A stretch of DNA of 64,000 nt from an uncultured Acidovorax sp. (GTDB taxonomy: Bacteria > Pseudomonadota > Gammaproteobacteria > Burkholderiales > Burkholderiaceae_C): the NCBI GenBank assembly GCA_913774625.1, contig CAJYHL010000069.1, positions 62,001 through 126,000 of the forward strand, written 5' to 3'. Every line of letters begins with the position of its first letter. Position 1 is the stretch's first letter. Below the pieces are notes generated by a model, which was not told the DNA's origin, searched no databases, and saw only the letters and a program-made list of their open reading frames with translations. The position numbers were made by a program, and so were the translations under genes. Of this stretch, positions 18,859 to 28,451 are shown in pieces.

Positions 18859-19541
18859 GGCCGGCCTCCTGCGGGCGCCGCGCGCAATGCGGCTTCGGCC
18901 GCCACCAGGGCCAGGGCGTATTCGGTCAGGCGCTGCACCCAGGCCTGCACCGCGCCGGGCGCGTCCAGCAGCTGTGGGCGCAGGGCCAATACGATGTCCT
19001 GCTGGCACCAGATCTGCATGGCCAGGCCGGTGATGCTGAAAGCCAGCCGCTCCAGCCCGTCGTCCGGCCCGGACAGGCCCAGGTGGCGGGCCAGCAGCCG
19101 CACCAGCGCCTCGTGCGGCACGCGCACGCCGGTCTCTATCTCATGCTCCCACTGGCTGGTGGGCTCCAGCATCTCGCGGATGTGCAGGCGCACGAACTGG
19201 CGCGCCATCTCGCCGTGCTCCAGCGGCTCCAGCATGCCTTCCAGGTAGCAGTGCAGGGCCTCGCGCAGGCTGAGTTCCTCGCGCGAGAAGGCATCCACCA
19301 GCGGCTGCATGTCGCCGAAGGACTCGCTGAACAGCGCCGCGTAGAGCGCCGCCTTGTCGCCGAAGTAGTAGCTCACCGCCGCCACGTTGGCCTGCGCGGC
19401 CTGGGCGATGGCGCGTATCGAGGTCTTGGCGTAGCCCTGCTCGGCGAAGAGCCGCAGCGCCGCATGCAGCAGGCGCTCGCGGGCCGTGGGAGCTTCGCCG
19501 GCAGGGGCGTCCGGAGGGGAGGTGGGGCGGGTGGAAGACAT
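18855..19541 (-). CDS. TetR-family repressor of the RND efflux operon
   Basis: 228 aa. N-terminal HTH: ARERLLHAALRLFAEQGYAKTSIRAIAQAAQANVAAVSYYFGDKAALYAALF, the TetR signature (~20-70). The C-terminal helical domain resembles the DUF1956/CerR ligand domain (MLEPLEHGEMARQFVRLHIREMLEPTSQW). It is the first gene of the operon with the efflux genes, so autoregulation with derepression by a pump substrate is the likely logic. A perfect palindrome lies 25 bp before its start. Confidence 0.93.
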   Translation of the reverse strand: MSSTRPTSPPDAPAGEAPTARERLLHAALRLFAEQGYAKTSIRAIAQAAQANVAAVSYYFGDKAALYAALFSESFGDMQPLVDAFSREELSLREALHCYLEGMLEPLEHGEMARQFVRLHIREMLEPTSQWEHEIETGVRVPHEALVRLLARHLGLSGPDDGLERLAFSITGLAMQIWCQQDIVLALRPQLLDAPGAVQAWVQRLTEYALALVAAEAALRAAPAGGRP

Positions 19542-19566
19542 CGCGGCCGATTAGACCGCAATGAAT

Positions 19567-19576
19567 CAAACGTTTG
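19567..19576. promoter_or_regulatory. TetR operator candidate (CAAACGTTTG palindrome)
   Basis: The perfect 10-bp palindrome CAAACGTTTG sits within AATCAAACGTTTGTTTT, 25-35 bp upstream of the TetR start codon. Spacing and symmetry are typical of TetR/CerR-like operators overlapping the promoter of the repressor-efflux operon. Confidence 0.7.
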
Positions 19577-19704
19577 TTTTAACCTGCATCAGGCGATGCG
19601 GATTTGTGTCTGCGCCGCCATCCGCCCCCGCCGGGAGCCTGCCGTCTGCTATTGAATGGGTAGCGCAAAGTGCCGATGGGTGGGGCGCTACGGGCCGATA
19701 GGTA

Positions 19705-20607
19705 TCAGATCGCCGGGCTCCCCAGGCCCAGCAGCCGCGCCGCATTGCCGTACAGCACCCGGTCGATCACGCTTTCGCGCAGGCCCAGCGCCAGGGCGTC
19801 GGCGATGGACTGGCCGATGGGCCGGAACGGGTACGAGGAGCCGAACAGCAGCTGGTCGCCCAGGAAGCCGTTGGCAGCCTCCACGTAGGCCTGGCTGCCG
19901 GGCTGGAAGAGGTACATGTCGGGCACCAGAAAGACGTTGTCGTAGCGGAAGGCGAGGCTGATGGCCTGCTGCACGTTGGGCCACCAGCCGTGGTAGGCCA
20001 CCAGGGGCAGCCGGGGGAAGGCCTGCGCCACGCGCGCCACCGGGGCCGGGTCGTTGAAGCGCAGGTCGGGCGAGGTGGGGCCGGTCATCAGGAACACCGG
20101 CACGCCCAGCTGCTGCGCCAGGTCGTACAGCGGGAAGTAGGCCGGGTCGTCCGGGTGGCGTGGCGGCTGGCCGAAGCCCGGTTCGATGTCGATGCCGGCC
20201 AGGCCCAGCGTCTTCACGGCGCGCTCGGCCTCGGCCAGCGCGGCGGCCTCGCCCTGCAGCACCGGGTCCACCGCGCCGATGCCGACCAGTTCCGGATAGC
20301 CCTGGACGATGGCGTGGATGTGGTCGTTGGGCAGGTGCTGGCCCGGCGTGTGCCGGCCCACCACCACCGCGTGCGACAGGCCCGCATCGCGCACCTCGGC
20401 CAGAAAGCCTTCGGGCGTGCGCGAGCGGGCGAAGTGCGCATCGTCGCCGCGCGTGCCCACGCGCCGGTTCAGCCAGCGCGCCAGGTCTTCGCCGGGCGAG
20501 CCGGGCGTCTTGCCGAAGAAGTCGTGCAGGTAGGCGGGCCGGCAGCGCATGTCGAGCACGCGCGGCTGCGCAGCCGTGGAGGCCCGTGGTGCGCTTGCGC
20601 CGCTCAC
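19705..20607 (-). CDS. Amidohydrolase-2 family protein in the SsuD operon
   Basis: 300 aa with a GTG start at 20607 that overlaps the preceding stop as GTGA. TIM-barrel motifs of amidohydrolase-2 proteins are present but altered: the N-terminal metal site expected as D-x-H-x-H is [11 protein letters not shown], and the C-terminal GSDYP is [18 protein letters not shown] keeps the central His. The metal site is therefore reduced or non-canonical, and the reaction is unknown. As the last gene of operon B after an SsuD-like monooxygenase, it probably processes an organosulfur-derived product (inference). Confidence 0.8.
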   Translation of the reverse strand: MSGASAPRASTAAQPRVLDMRCRPAYLHDFFGKTPGSPGEDLARWLNRRVGTRGDDAHFARSRTPEGFLAEVRDAGLSHAVVVGRHTPGQHLPNDHIHAIVQGYPELVGIGAVDPVLQGEAAALAEAERAVKTLGLAGIDIEPGFGQPPRHPDDPAYFPLYDLAQQLGVPVFLMTGPTSPDLRFNDPAPVARVAQAFPRLPLVAYHGWWPNVQQAISLAFRYDNVFLVPDMYLFQPGSQAYVEAANGFLGDQLLFGSSYPFRPIGQSIADALALGLRESVIDRVLYGNAARLLGLGSPAI

Positions 20608-21821
20608 CGCACGGCCTCCGGCTCGGCGGCGGGCTCCTCGGCCGTGCGCGCGGGCGCCGCTGCCTGCGCCCTGGCCTGCGCTGGCCGGCTGGCGCGCACG
20701 TCGAAGGCGCCGCCGGTCAGCGACTGGTCGCGCAGCGTCACGCCCTGTTTGCCGGCCAGCAGCGGGAACACCAGCTCCGCGAAGCGGATGGCTTCCTCCA
20801 GATGCGGGTAGCCCGAGAGCACGAAGCGGTCCACGCCCACGTCCACGTATTCCTGCAGCCGCTCGGCCACTTCCTGGGCATTGCCCACCAGCGAGGTGCC
20901 GGCGCCCCCGCGCACCAGGCCCACGCCGGCCCAGAGGTTGGGCCCCACCACCAGCCGGTCGCGCCGGCCGCCGTGCAGCGCGGCCATGCGGCGCTGCCCT
21001 TCGGAGTCCATGCGCGCGTAGTTCTGCTGGGCGCGGGCGATGTCGTCGTCGGTCAGCCGGCTGATGAGGCGGTCGGCATCGGCCCAGGCCTCTTCGCTGG
21101 TCTCGCGCACGATGACGTGCAGGCGTACGCCGAAGCGCAGCGGGTGCCGGTCCAGGTCGCGGCCCTGGGCGGCGGCGCGGCTGCGCACGTCGGCGATCTT
21201 CTCGGCCACGGCGGCGGGCGGCTCGCCCCAGGTCAGGTAGGCATCGACATGCCGGGCGGCGAGCTCGTGCGCGGCCGGCGACGAGCCGCCGAAGTAGAGC
21301 GGCGGATAGGGCTGCGTGGCCGGCGCGAAGAAGTTCTGCGCGCCCCGCACCTGCAGATGCCGGCCTTCGAAGTCCACCTTCTCGCCCTGCAGCAGGCGGC
21401 GCCAGATGGTCAGGAACTCGTCGCCTGCGGCATAGCGCGTGTCGTGGTCGTAGAACACGCCGTCGGCGGCCAGTTCGGTGGCATCGCCGCCGGGCACCAC
21501 GTTCAGCAGCAGCCGCCCGGCGCCCAGCGCCTGGTCCAGCGAAGCGGCCTGGCGCGCCGATGCCGTCGGGTTGCCCAGCGAGGTGCGCAGGGCCACCAGC
21601 AGCCGGATGCGCTGGGTGACGGGCACCAGGCTGGCGGCGGTCACCCACGGGTCCAGGCAGGAGCTGCCGGTGGGAATCAGCAGGCCGTCGTAGCCCAGCT
21701 GCTCGCAGGTCACCGCGATCTGGCGCATGTAGGCATTGGTGGGCGCGCGGCCGAAGTCGGAGGTGCCGAGGTAGCGCGTGTCGCCCGAGGTGGGCAGGAA
21801 CCAGAAGATGTCGGGGCTCAT
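20604..21821 (-). CDS. SsuD-like FMNH2-dependent alkanesulfonate monooxygenase
   Basis: 405 aa luciferase-like monooxygenase. [21 protein letters not shown] matches the SsuD N-terminus, with [29 protein letters not shown] and [20 protein letters not shown] as family motifs. An Ala-rich ~30-residue tail is added at the C-terminus. SsuD enzymes cleave the C-S bond of sulfonates, giving sulfite and aldehyde, using FMNH2 from a separate reductase; the only candidate reductase in the window is the MsuE homologue at ~50 kb. Second gene of operon B. Confidence 0.9.
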   Translation of the reverse strand: MSPDIFWFLPTSGDTRYLGTSDFGRAPTNAYMRQIAVTCEQLGYDGLLIPTGSSCLDPWVTAASLVPVTQRIRLLVALRTSLGNPTASARQAASLDQALGAGRLLLNVVPGGDATELAADGVFYDHDTRYAAGDEFLTIWRRLLQGEKVDFEGRHLQVRGAQNFFAPATQPYPPLYFGGSSPAAHELAARHVDAYLTWGEPPAAVAEKIADVRSRAAAQGRDLDRHPLRFGVRLHVIVRETSEEAWADADRLISRLTDDDIARAQQNYARMDSEGQRRMAALHGGRRDRLVVGPNLWAGVGLVRGGAGTSLVGNAQEVAERLQEYVDVGVDRFVLSGYPHLEEAIRFAELVFPLLAGKQGVTLRDQSLTGGAFDVRASRPAQARAQAAAPARTAEEPAAEPEAVR

Positions 21822-21881
21822 GGGTGGAGGCTTTCGGGAATCGGCGTCTGAAGAGAAAGGATGGCGTGCCGGCCAGGGCGG

Positions 21882-23072
21882 TCAGGAATAGAAGGAGGGC
21901 GTGGGCACCTTGCCGTGCAGCGCCCAGTCGCCCAGCTCCTGCAGCTTGTAGTCCACCGGGTCGTGCAGCGTCTGCGTGCGCAGGTTGCGCCAGAAGCGGT
22001 CCAGCCGCAGCGCGCCGTGCGTGGCGCGTGCGCCGGTGGTCTCGAAGAGGCGGCTGCTCACGTCCAGCCCCACGCGGGTGGCGGCCACCTTGGCCGTCGC
22101 CACCGCCACGGCCACGCGGCCCCGGCCTTCGGCGTCCGGCGCGTCGCCCTGGTTCCAGGCGGCGTCGAAGGCCGCGGCGGCATGCGCGGCCAGCAGGCGC
22201 ACGCTCTCCAGGCCCACGAAGAATTCGCCGTAGTGCCGCTGGATGTACGGGTCTTCGCCGGCGGTTTCTGCAGGCGAGCGGAACCAGGGGCGCGACTCGT
22301 TGAGCGTGTAGTGGCGCGCCTGCGCGAACGCGCCCTCGGCCTGGCCCAGGAACAGATGCACGAACACCAGCTGCGCCAGCAGCGGCCGCAGCGACGAGCG
22401 CGGCGTGGTCAGCGGGCCGGGGTCGCGCAGCAGCTCGGCATCGGCCACCTGCACCTGCTCGAACCGCGCGCTGCCGCTGTCGGTCTGGCGCTGGCCGATG
22501 CAGTTCCAGTCGGCGTTCAGGGTGATGCCGGCGCGCCCGGTGGGCAGCACGGCGATCAGCAGCTGGCCGCTCTCCGCGTCGATGGCCGAAGCCAGCAGCC
22601 GCTGCGAATCGAGCGCGCCCGAGCAGAAGCTCTTGTGGCCCGAGAAGTCGTAGCCGCCCTCGGTGCGGCGCGCCACCGTGCGCCGGTCCAGCGGGTTCAG
22701 CGCATTGCCCCAGAACCAGGCCTCGCGCGCCGTCTGCTCCAGCCAGGGCACCCACTGCGCGGGCTGCCCGAACAGGCGCACCGAGGCCAGCAGCAGGTGG
22801 TGGAAGCCATAGACGTGGGCGATGGAACTGTCGGCCTGGGCCAGCGTGCGCACCGTCTGCAGCACCGTCGCCCAGTCCGCGCCCTGGCCGCCCTGCGCGG
22901 CGGGGATGGAGAGCGACAGCAGCCCGCTGGCGCGCAGCGCATCGCGCTCGGCCTGGGGCGTGCCGCCGCGGGCGTCGCGCTCGGCCGCCGTGGCGGCGAA
23001 CTGCTCGGCCAGCGCCTGGGCGACGGCCAGGGGCGGGGAGGAAGGAAGGGGGTCGTGCTGGAGCGAGGACAT
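21882..23072 (-). CDS. DszC/SfnB-like acyl-CoA dehydrogenase-fold oxidoreductase (operon B)
   Basis: 396 aa from ATG 23072. The fold is that of acyl-CoA dehydrogenases: helical N-domain with DSSIAHVYGFHHLLLASVRL, beta domain with FSGHKSFCSGALDSQRLLASA, and C-terminal helices ending RLDRFWRNLRTQTLHDPVDYKLQELGDWAL, the C-terminal signature shared by DszC, SfnB and MsuC. Family members are flavin-dependent monooxygenases of sulfur compounds. First gene of operon B; its promoter region carries paired CGCATAAGC repeats. Confidence 0.87.
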   Translation of the reverse strand: MSSLQHDPLPSSPPLAVAQALAEQFAATAAERDARGGTPQAERDALRASGLLSLSIPAAQGGQGADWATVLQTVRTLAQADSSIAHVYGFHHLLLASVRLFGQPAQWVPWLEQTAREAWFWGNALNPLDRRTVARRTEGGYDFSGHKSFCSGALDSQRLLASAIDAESGQLLIAVLPTGRAGITLNADWNCIGQRQTDSGSARFEQVQVADAELLRDPGPLTTPRSSLRPLLAQLVFVHLFLGQAEGAFAQARHYTLNESRPWFRSPAETAGEDPYIQRHYGEFFVGLESVRLLAAHAAAAFDAAWNQGDAPDAEGRGRVAVAVATAKVAATRVGLDVSSRLFETTGARATHGALRLDRFWRNLRTQTLHDPVDYKLQELGDWALHGKVPTPSFYS

Positions 23073-23169
23073 GGATGGACGGGGCCTGCCGGCAAAAGGG
23101 TGATGGCGCCGGAAAACGTGTGGCCCGGGTCGCCAGGATGCAGCGAGTGTGCTCATCCGCGCGCGTGCG

Positions 23170-23199
23170 GCTTATGCGGAATTCACGCGTGCTTATGCG
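23170..23199 (-). promoter_or_regulatory. Paired CGCATAAGC repeats upstream of operon B
   Basis: GCTTATGCG occurs at 23170 and again at 23191, exactly 21 bp apart (two helical turns), on one face of the DNA. It is 98-127 bp upstream of the operon B start codon. The 12-mer TTCCGCATAAGC of the first copy is found identically before operon C. The arrangement fits a LysR-type activator such as CysB/Cbl/SsuR; that assignment is inference. Confidence 0.6.
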
Positions 23200-23255
23200 C
23201 TTTGTGCCCGGCGGCCTGCGTCCCGAGGCTCGGCACGGCGCGGCCAGCTGTCGCG

Positions 23256-23918
23256 CTAGCGGCTGCGCAGCCGGCGCACCCAGCGGTCCCCCGTCCACTG
23301 CACCAGCGAAACCAGCGCGATCAGCACGGCGATCACGATGAGCATCACCTGGGTGTCGAAGCGCTGGTAGCCGTAGCGGATGGCCAGGTCGCCCAGCCCG
23401 CCCGCGCCCACCGCGCCGGCCATGGCCGAGGAGCTGATGAGCGCCACCAGCGTGATGGTGAAGCCGCCCACGATGCCGGGCAGGGCCTCGGGTAGATAGA
23501 CGTGGCGCACGATGTGCCACTTGCGGCAGCCCATGGCCTGGGCGGCTTCGATCAGGCCGGGGTCCACTTCGCGCAGGCTCACTTCGGCGATGCGCGCGAA
23601 GAATGGCGTGGCGCTGATGGCCAGCGGCACCACGGCCGCCCACACGCCGATGGTGGTGCCAGCCACCAGCCGCGTGAACGGGATCAGTGCCACCAGCAGC
23701 ACGATGAAGGGCGTGGCCCGGAAGCCGTTGACCACGCTGCCCAGCGCCCGGTGCAGGCGCGGCGATGCCAGGAAGCCCCCGGGCGCGGTCACGATCAGCA
23801 GCACCGCCAGCGGAATGCCCGCCGCCAGTGCGATGGCGGCGGACGCGCCCACCATGGTCAGCGTGTCGGCCAGCGCCTGGGTGTAGCGCTCAAAGGGAAT
23901 GCTCAACGTCAGCGACAT
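23256..23918 (-). CDS. MetI-type ABC transporter permease
   Basis: 220 aa. Five or six membrane helices and the MetI-type EAA loop ([30 protein letters not shown] at ~150). [21 protein letters not shown] is the typical MetI motif. It is the membrane component for the adjacent ATPase, whose gene overlaps it by 29 bp. With three binding proteins in the operon, the pair probably imports organosulfur compounds rather than methionine only. Confidence 0.93.
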   Translation of the reverse strand: MSLTLSIPFERYTQALADTLTMVGASAAIALAAGIPLAVLLIVTAPGGFLASPRLHRALGSVVNGFRATPFIVLLVALIPFTRLVAGTTIGVWAAVVPLAISATPFFARIAEVSLREVDPGLIEAAQAMGCRKWHIVRHVYLPEALPGIVGGFTITLVALISSSAMAGAVGAGGLGDLAIRYGYQRFDTQVMLIVIAVLIALVSLVQWTGDRWVRRLRSR

Positions 23919-25113
23919 GGCCGATCACCTCGATGGAATGGGCAAGGGCCACGGGGCCTTGCACCAGGGCGGAAAGATCCGGCAGCGCCAGCGCGCCGGG
24001 TACGGAGACGATGAGCCGGCCCAGCGCGTGGCCGCGGATGCGGTCCACCCCGCCGTGCAGCAGCTGCACGGGCCCGCCCAGAGCATGGGCGATGCGGGCG
24101 AAGTCGGGCTCCAGCCCGCCCTGGCCGGTGTAGCCCAGGCGCAGCACGCGCGAGAAGCCGCCCTGCGCGGGCGGCGCCGCCAGCAGCCGAGCCTGCAACT
24201 CGTCCGGCAGGCCGTGCTGCAGCGGCGCCAGCAGGGCGCGGGTGGCATCGTGGCGCGGCGCGCCGAACACCCGCCAGACCTCGCCCAGCTCGGCGATGCG
24301 GCCCTGCTCCAGCACCAGCACCTGGTCGGCGATCTCGCGGATCACGCTCATCTCGTGCGTGATGAGGATCACCGTGATCCCCAGGCGCCGGTTGATGTCC
24401 TGCAGCAGCTGCAGGATGGAATGCGTGGTCTCGGGGTCCAGCGCCGAGGTGGCCTCGTCGCACAGCAGGATCTCCGGCCCCGTGGCCAGCGCCCGGGCGA
24501 TGCCCACGCGCTGCTTCTGCCCGCCCGAGAGGCGCGCCGGATAGGTGCGGTGCTTGTCCGCCAGGCCCACCAGGTCCAGCAGCTCCTGCACGCGGCGATG
24601 CACCTCGGCCGGCCGCACGCCCGCCACGCGCAGCGGCAGGGCCACGTTGTCGTAGACCGTCTTGGCGGACAGCAGGTTGAAGTGCTGGAAGATCATGCCG
24701 ATGCGCCGGCGCAGCGCCACCAGGCCGTCGTCGTCCAGCCCGGCGATGTCGATGCCATCGACCAGCACGCGGCCCGAGGTGGGCGACTCCAGCCGGTTGA
24801 TGGTGCGCAGCAGGCTGGACTTGCCCGCGCCGCTGCGGCCGATGATGCCGAAGATGCTGCCGGCGGGAATCTCCAGGCTGATGTCCTGCAGCGCGGCCAC
24901 CGGCCCGGCGGACGAGGCGTACTGCTTGCCCAGCTGCTCGAACACCACCGAGCCGGGGCTCGCCACGCTGCCCTGCGCATGGGCTGCCGCAGGGTCCGCC
25001 GCAGCCACCGGGTGCGGCGCCGTGGGTTCCGTGGTGCTGCGCCACAGGACACGCAGCGCGGCCGGGGGCACCCACGCCCGGCCCAGAGCCGATGATGATG
25101 CGCCCCCGCTCAT
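23890..25113 (-). CDS. MetN-type ABC transporter ATPase with NIL domain
   Basis: 407 aa. Walker A GRSGAGKS (~92-99), Q-loop (Gln143), signature [15 protein letters not shown] (~195-209), Walker B ILLCDE (~215-220), and a C-terminal NIL/ferredoxin-like domain (~320-400), which in MetN binds the transported amino acid for trans-inhibition. An N-terminal extension of ~50 residues is unusual. The ATG overlaps the upstream MetQ stop as ATGA, supporting this start, though initiation further in is possible. Energises the MetI-type permease. Confidence 0.92.
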   Translation of the reverse strand: MSGGASSSALGRAWVPPAALRVLWRSTTEPTAPHPVAAADPAAAHAQGSVASPGSVVFEQLGKQYASSAGPVAALQDISLEIPAGSIFGIIGRSGAGKSSLLRTINRLESPTSGRVLVDGIDIAGLDDDGLVALRRRIGMIFQHFNLLSAKTVYDNVALPLRVAGVRPAEVHRRVQELLDLVGLADKHRTYPARLSGGQKQRVGIARALATGPEILLCDEATSALDPETTHSILQLLQDINRRLGITVILITHEMSVIREIADQVLVLEQGRIAELGEVWRVFGAPRHDATRALLAPLQHGLPDELQARLLAAPPAQGGFSRVLRLGYTGQGGLEPDFARIAHALGGPVQLLHGGVDRIRGHALGRLIVSVPGALALPDLSALVQGPVALAHSIEVIGHVADVEHSL

Positions 25114-25928
25114 GGCTGCTGCGTCCAGGTCAGCACGTAGAGGCGCTTGTCGCCCGCGAAGGCGCGGTCGATGGCGGTCTTCACGGCGGGGGAGTTCTGG
25201 AACACCTTCACGAACTTCTGGATCACCGGGTCCTTCGTGCGGTCGGCCCGGGCCACGAACTGGATGGCGAAGCGCGCGTCCTCGATGCCCGAATACGCCA
25301 GTCCGCTGGACGGATCGAAGGCCTTGGAGGCCACGATGAAATGCGGATAGCCCTGGGCCAGATCGACGTCGCCCGTCACGCGCACCAGCTGCGGCCCTTC
25401 GACCTCGACGAACTTCAGCTTCTTCGGGTTCTGCACGATGTCGTCCACCGTGCCCAGGAAGCCCACGCCGGGTTTCAGCTGGATTAGCCCGGCCTTCTGC
25501 AGCAGGAGCAGGCCCCGGCCCTGGTTCACCGGGTCGTTGGCCAGCGCCACCTTGCCGCCCACCGGCACGTCGGCCACCGACTTGTGCTTGAGCGAATAGA
25601 GGCCGATGTTCGCCAGGAAGCTGGTGCCCGCGCTGGCCAGCTTGAAGCCGTTCTTCTGGATGGCGTTGTCGAGGAAGGGCTGGTGCTGGAAGAAGTTCAG
25701 GTCCAGGTCGCCCGCGTTCACGGCCACGTTGGGCGTGGTCCAGTCGGTGAATTCGGTGACGGAGATGTCGATGCCCTGGGCCTTGGCGTCGGGAATGGCG
25801 GCGGCGATGGCATCGGCATAGACGCCGGGCAGCACGCCGATGCGCAGCTTGTCGGCGGCCTGCGCGGGCAGGGCCGCCAGGACGGCGAGGGCGAAGAGAG
25901 GGGCGAGCAGCAGTCGTTGGAGGGTCAT
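25110..25928 (-). CDS. MetQ-like periplasmic binding protein 1
   Basis: 272 aa. Signal peptide [24 protein letters not shown] with no lipobox Cys, so soluble periplasmic rather than a lipoprotein like classical MetQ. NLPA/Lipoprotein_9 domain: [66 protein letters not shown] recurs in the two paralogues upstream. Directly coupled to the MetN gene, it is the most likely primary partner. The substrate is probably an organosulfur compound, judged from the operon. Confidence 0.9.
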   Translation of the reverse strand: MTLQRLLLAPLFALAVLAALPAQAADKLRIGVLPGVYADAIAAAIPDAKAQGIDISVTEFTDWTTPNVAVNAGDLDLNFFQHQPFLDNAIQKNGFKLASAGTSFLANIGLYSLKHKSVADVPVGGKVALANDPVNQGRGLLLLQKAGLIQLKPGVGFLGTVDDIVQNPKKLKFVEVEGPQLVRVTGDVDLAQGYPHFIVASKAFDPSSGLAYSGIEDARFAIQFVARADRTKDPVIQKFVKVFQNSPAVKTAIDRAFAGDKRLYVLTWTQQP

Positions 25929-26056
25929 GGCAAGAGGCGAAGTGAAGAGGCAACGGGTGAAAGACGGGGAGCAACGGGTGAGCGACGGGCCAGGCCGGCC
26001 CATGCCCGCGAGTGGAAAAAGCCGATCGGGCTGAGCAGGCTGGAGCCGGGGCCGGT

Positions 26057-27016
26057 TCAGGGCGAACGGGCCGCGCTGACTTGCACGGGGCGTTCGGCAG
26101 GGCCCAGGGCGGCGCCTTTGGCCAGCCATGGCAGGCTGTAGAGCCGGTCGTCGCCCGCGAAGGACTGGTGGATGCGGTCACGCACGGCGGGCGACTGCTG
26201 GTAGATCTGCACGAAGCGCTGGATGCGCGCATCGCCCGCCCGGTCCTTGCGGGCCACGAAGCGGATGGCGTAGTCCAGATCGTCGATGCCCGAATACAGC
26301 AGCGCGCTGCCGGCCACCTGCGGCCGGCCGGCGTTGACGAAGTGCGCCGGGTAGCCCTGTGCCAGGTCCAGGTCGTCCAGCGCCCGCACCAGCTGCGGGC
26401 CCTCGATCTCGGCGAAGCGCAGCCGCCTGGGGTTGGCGACGATGTCGTTCACGGTGCCGCGCTGGCCCACGCCGGGCTTCAGCTGGATGAGTCCGGCCTT
26501 CTGCAGCAGCCACAGCCCGCGCCCCTGGTTGACCGGGTCGTTGGCCACGCCCACGCGGGCGCCTTCCTTCAGGTCGGCGAAGCGCTGCACCTTGAGCGAA
26601 TACAGGCCGATGTTCGGCAGCAGGCCGACCGCCACGCTGGCCAGCGGGTAGCCGCGTTCGCGGATGGCGTTGTCCAGGAAGGCTTGGTGCTGGAAATAGT
26701 TCAGGTCGATGTCGCCGGCCGCCAGCGCCGTGTTGGGCGTGGTCCAGTCGGTGAATTCGATGACCTTGACATCCAGGCCCTGGCGGCGCGCCTCCTGGGC
26801 CGCGACTTCCACCGAGTCGGCCAGCGAGCCGGGCGTGACGCCGATGCGCAGCGGTGCCGGCGAGGCGGTCTGCGCCCCGGCGCCGGCCGCCGCGCACAGC
26901 GCCGCCGCCGGCAGGGCCGCCAGCAGCGCGCGCCGCCGCAGGCCTGCGGCGCAGGCGCCGGGCGGGTGTGATGAGGACAGGGACGAGGATGGGGAATGCA
27001 GGGTGGGTGTCGTCAC
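26057..27016 (-). CDS. MetQ-like periplasmic binding protein 2
   Basis: 319 aa with a GTG start overlapping the stop of the DszA-like gene (GTGA). A Ser/Pro-rich leader precedes a twin-Arg-containing hydrophobic signal ([21 protein letters not shown]), possibly Tat-like but without the full motif. NLPA domain motifs [26 protein letters not shown] and [27 protein letters not shown] are nearly those of binding protein 1. It has an extra ~15-residue tail. The gene is a likely tandem duplicate serving the same MetNI pair. Confidence 0.88.
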   Translation of the reverse strand: MTTPTLHSPSSSLSSSHPPGACAAGLRRRALLAALPAAALCAAAGAGAQTASPAPLRIGVTPGSLADSVEVAAQEARRQGLDVKVIEFTDWTTPNTALAAGDIDLNYFQHQAFLDNAIRERGYPLASVAVGLLPNIGLYSLKVQRFADLKEGARVGVANDPVNQGRGLWLLQKAGLIQLKPGVGQRGTVNDIVANPRRLRFAEIEGPQLVRALDDLDLAQGYPAHFVNAGRPQVAGSALLYSGIDDLDYAIRFVARKDRAGDARIQRFVQIYQQSPAVRDRIHQSFAGDDRLYSLPWLAKGAALGPAERPVQVSAARSP

Positions 27017-28437
27017 AGCTGGGCCTCCAGTGCCGCGTGGATCGAAGGGGGAAGGGGCGCCGCGGCCCCCGCGCCGGGACGGCGGCGGAAGGCCTCGGCC
27101 GCATGCCGCGCCGGCAGCCGGTCGCCCGCGCCGAAGAGGCGGTGGCGCAGCGTGCCTTCGGCGTAGGCGGTCTTGTAGGCGCCGCGGCTCTGCAGTTCGG
27201 GCACCACCAGATCGATGAAGTCTTCGTAGCTTTCGGGCACCACGGTGCGGCTCAGGTTGAAGCCGTCCACGCCGGTTTCGGCCACCCAGGCCTGCAGCTC
27301 GTCGGCCACCTGCTGCGCATCGCCCACGATGGCCGGATAGCGGCCGCCCAGGGCGAACAGGTCGAGCAGCTTGCGGCGCGTCCAGCCGTGCTGCTGGGCC
27401 GTGCGGCTGGCCGATTCGATGGCGTTGCCGGGCGAGTAATCGACCGGCTCGTCCAGGTCGTAGCGGGCGAAGTCGATGCCGGTGCTGGCCGCGAAGTGCG
27501 CCAGGCCCGCTTCGCGGCTGGCGTGGCGCAGATAGTCGGCGTGCTTCTCGCGCGCCTCGGCGGCGGTGGCGCCCGTCACCACGGCCGTGCCCATGAAGAC
27601 CTTCACGTCGTCCGGCCGGCGGCCGGCCTGCACCAGCTGCTGGCGCAGGGCCTGCACCGACTGGCGGGCCGCTTCCTTGCTGGGCGGCGAGATGAACACG
27701 CATTCGGCATGGCGCGCCGCGAAGCGCAGGCCCCGGCCCGAGCTGCCGGCCTGGAACAGCACCGGCGTGCGCTGCGGCGAAGGCTCGCTGAGGTGGTAGC
27801 CCTCCACGTCGAAGTAGCGGCCGTGGTGCTGCACCTTGTGGACGCGCGCCGGGTCGGCGAACACGCGCGCGGCCTTGTCGCGGCGCACGGCGCCGTCTTC
27901 CCAGCTGCCTTCCCACAGCTGATAGAGCACGTCCAGGTATTCGTCGGCGCGGTCGTAGCGCTCGTCGTGCGGCAGCTGCCGGGGCTGGCCCATGGCGCGC
28001 GCGGCGCTGTCCAGGTAGCCGGTGACCACGTTCCAGCCCACGCGCCCGCCGGTCAGGTGGTCCAGCGTGGAAAAGCGCCGCGCCAGCAGGTAGGGCGCTT
28101 CATACGAGAGGTTCACCGTCACACCGAAGCCCAGGTGCTGCGTGGCGGCGGCCATGGCCGGCACCAGCAGCAGCGGGTCGTTCACCGGCAGCTGGATGGA
28201 TTCGCGCAGCGGCACATCGACGTTGCCGCGATACACGTCGTAGGTGCCCACGATGTCGGCCAGGAACAGGCCGTCGAACAGGCCGCGCTCCAGCGTGCGG
28301 GCGAGTTGGGTCCAGTAGTCCAGCCGGCGGTAGTCGGTGGCGCGGTCGCGCGGGTGCGTCCACAGGCCGTGATTGATGTGGCCCACGCAGTTCATGTCGA
28401 AGGCGTTGAGCAGGATGTGGCGGTGCGGCTGCGTCAT
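27013..28437 (-). CDS. DszA/NtaA-like FMNH2-dependent monooxygenase
   Basis: 474 aa, the length of the NtaA/SnaA/DszA group of luciferase-like enzymes. Motifs: LNAFDMNCVGHINHGLWTHPRD at the N-terminus, GVTVNLSYEAPYLLARRFSTLDHLTGGRVGWNVVTGYLDSAARAMG, and LFQAGSSGRGLRFAARHAE. Members oxidise sulfones, nitrilotriacetate or related compounds with FMNH2 supplied by a partner reductase. Embedded between two MetQ-like genes in operon A, so an organosulfur substrate is likely; a C-N cleaving activity is the alternative. Confidence 0.9.
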   Translation of the reverse strand: MTQPHRHILLNAFDMNCVGHINHGLWTHPRDRATDYRRLDYWTQLARTLERGLFDGLFLADIVGTYDVYRGNVDVPLRESIQLPVNDPLLLVPAMAAATQHLGFGVTVNLSYEAPYLLARRFSTLDHLTGGRVGWNVVTGYLDSAARAMGQPRQLPHDERYDRADEYLDVLYQLWEGSWEDGAVRRDKAARVFADPARVHKVQHHGRYFDVEGYHLSEPSPQRTPVLFQAGSSGRGLRFAARHAECVFISPPSKEAARQSVQALRQQLVQAGRRPDDVKVFMGTAVVTGATAAEAREKHADYLRHASREAGLAHFAASTGIDFARYDLDEPVDYSPGNAIESASRTAQQHGWTRRKLLDLFALGGRYPAIVGDAQQVADELQAWVAETGVDGFNLSRTVVPESYEDFIDLVVPELQSRGAYKTAYAEGTLRHRLFGAGDRLPARHAAEAFRRRPGAGAAAPLPPSIHAALEAQL

Positions 28438-28451
28438 GGCGGTGCCTTCTT

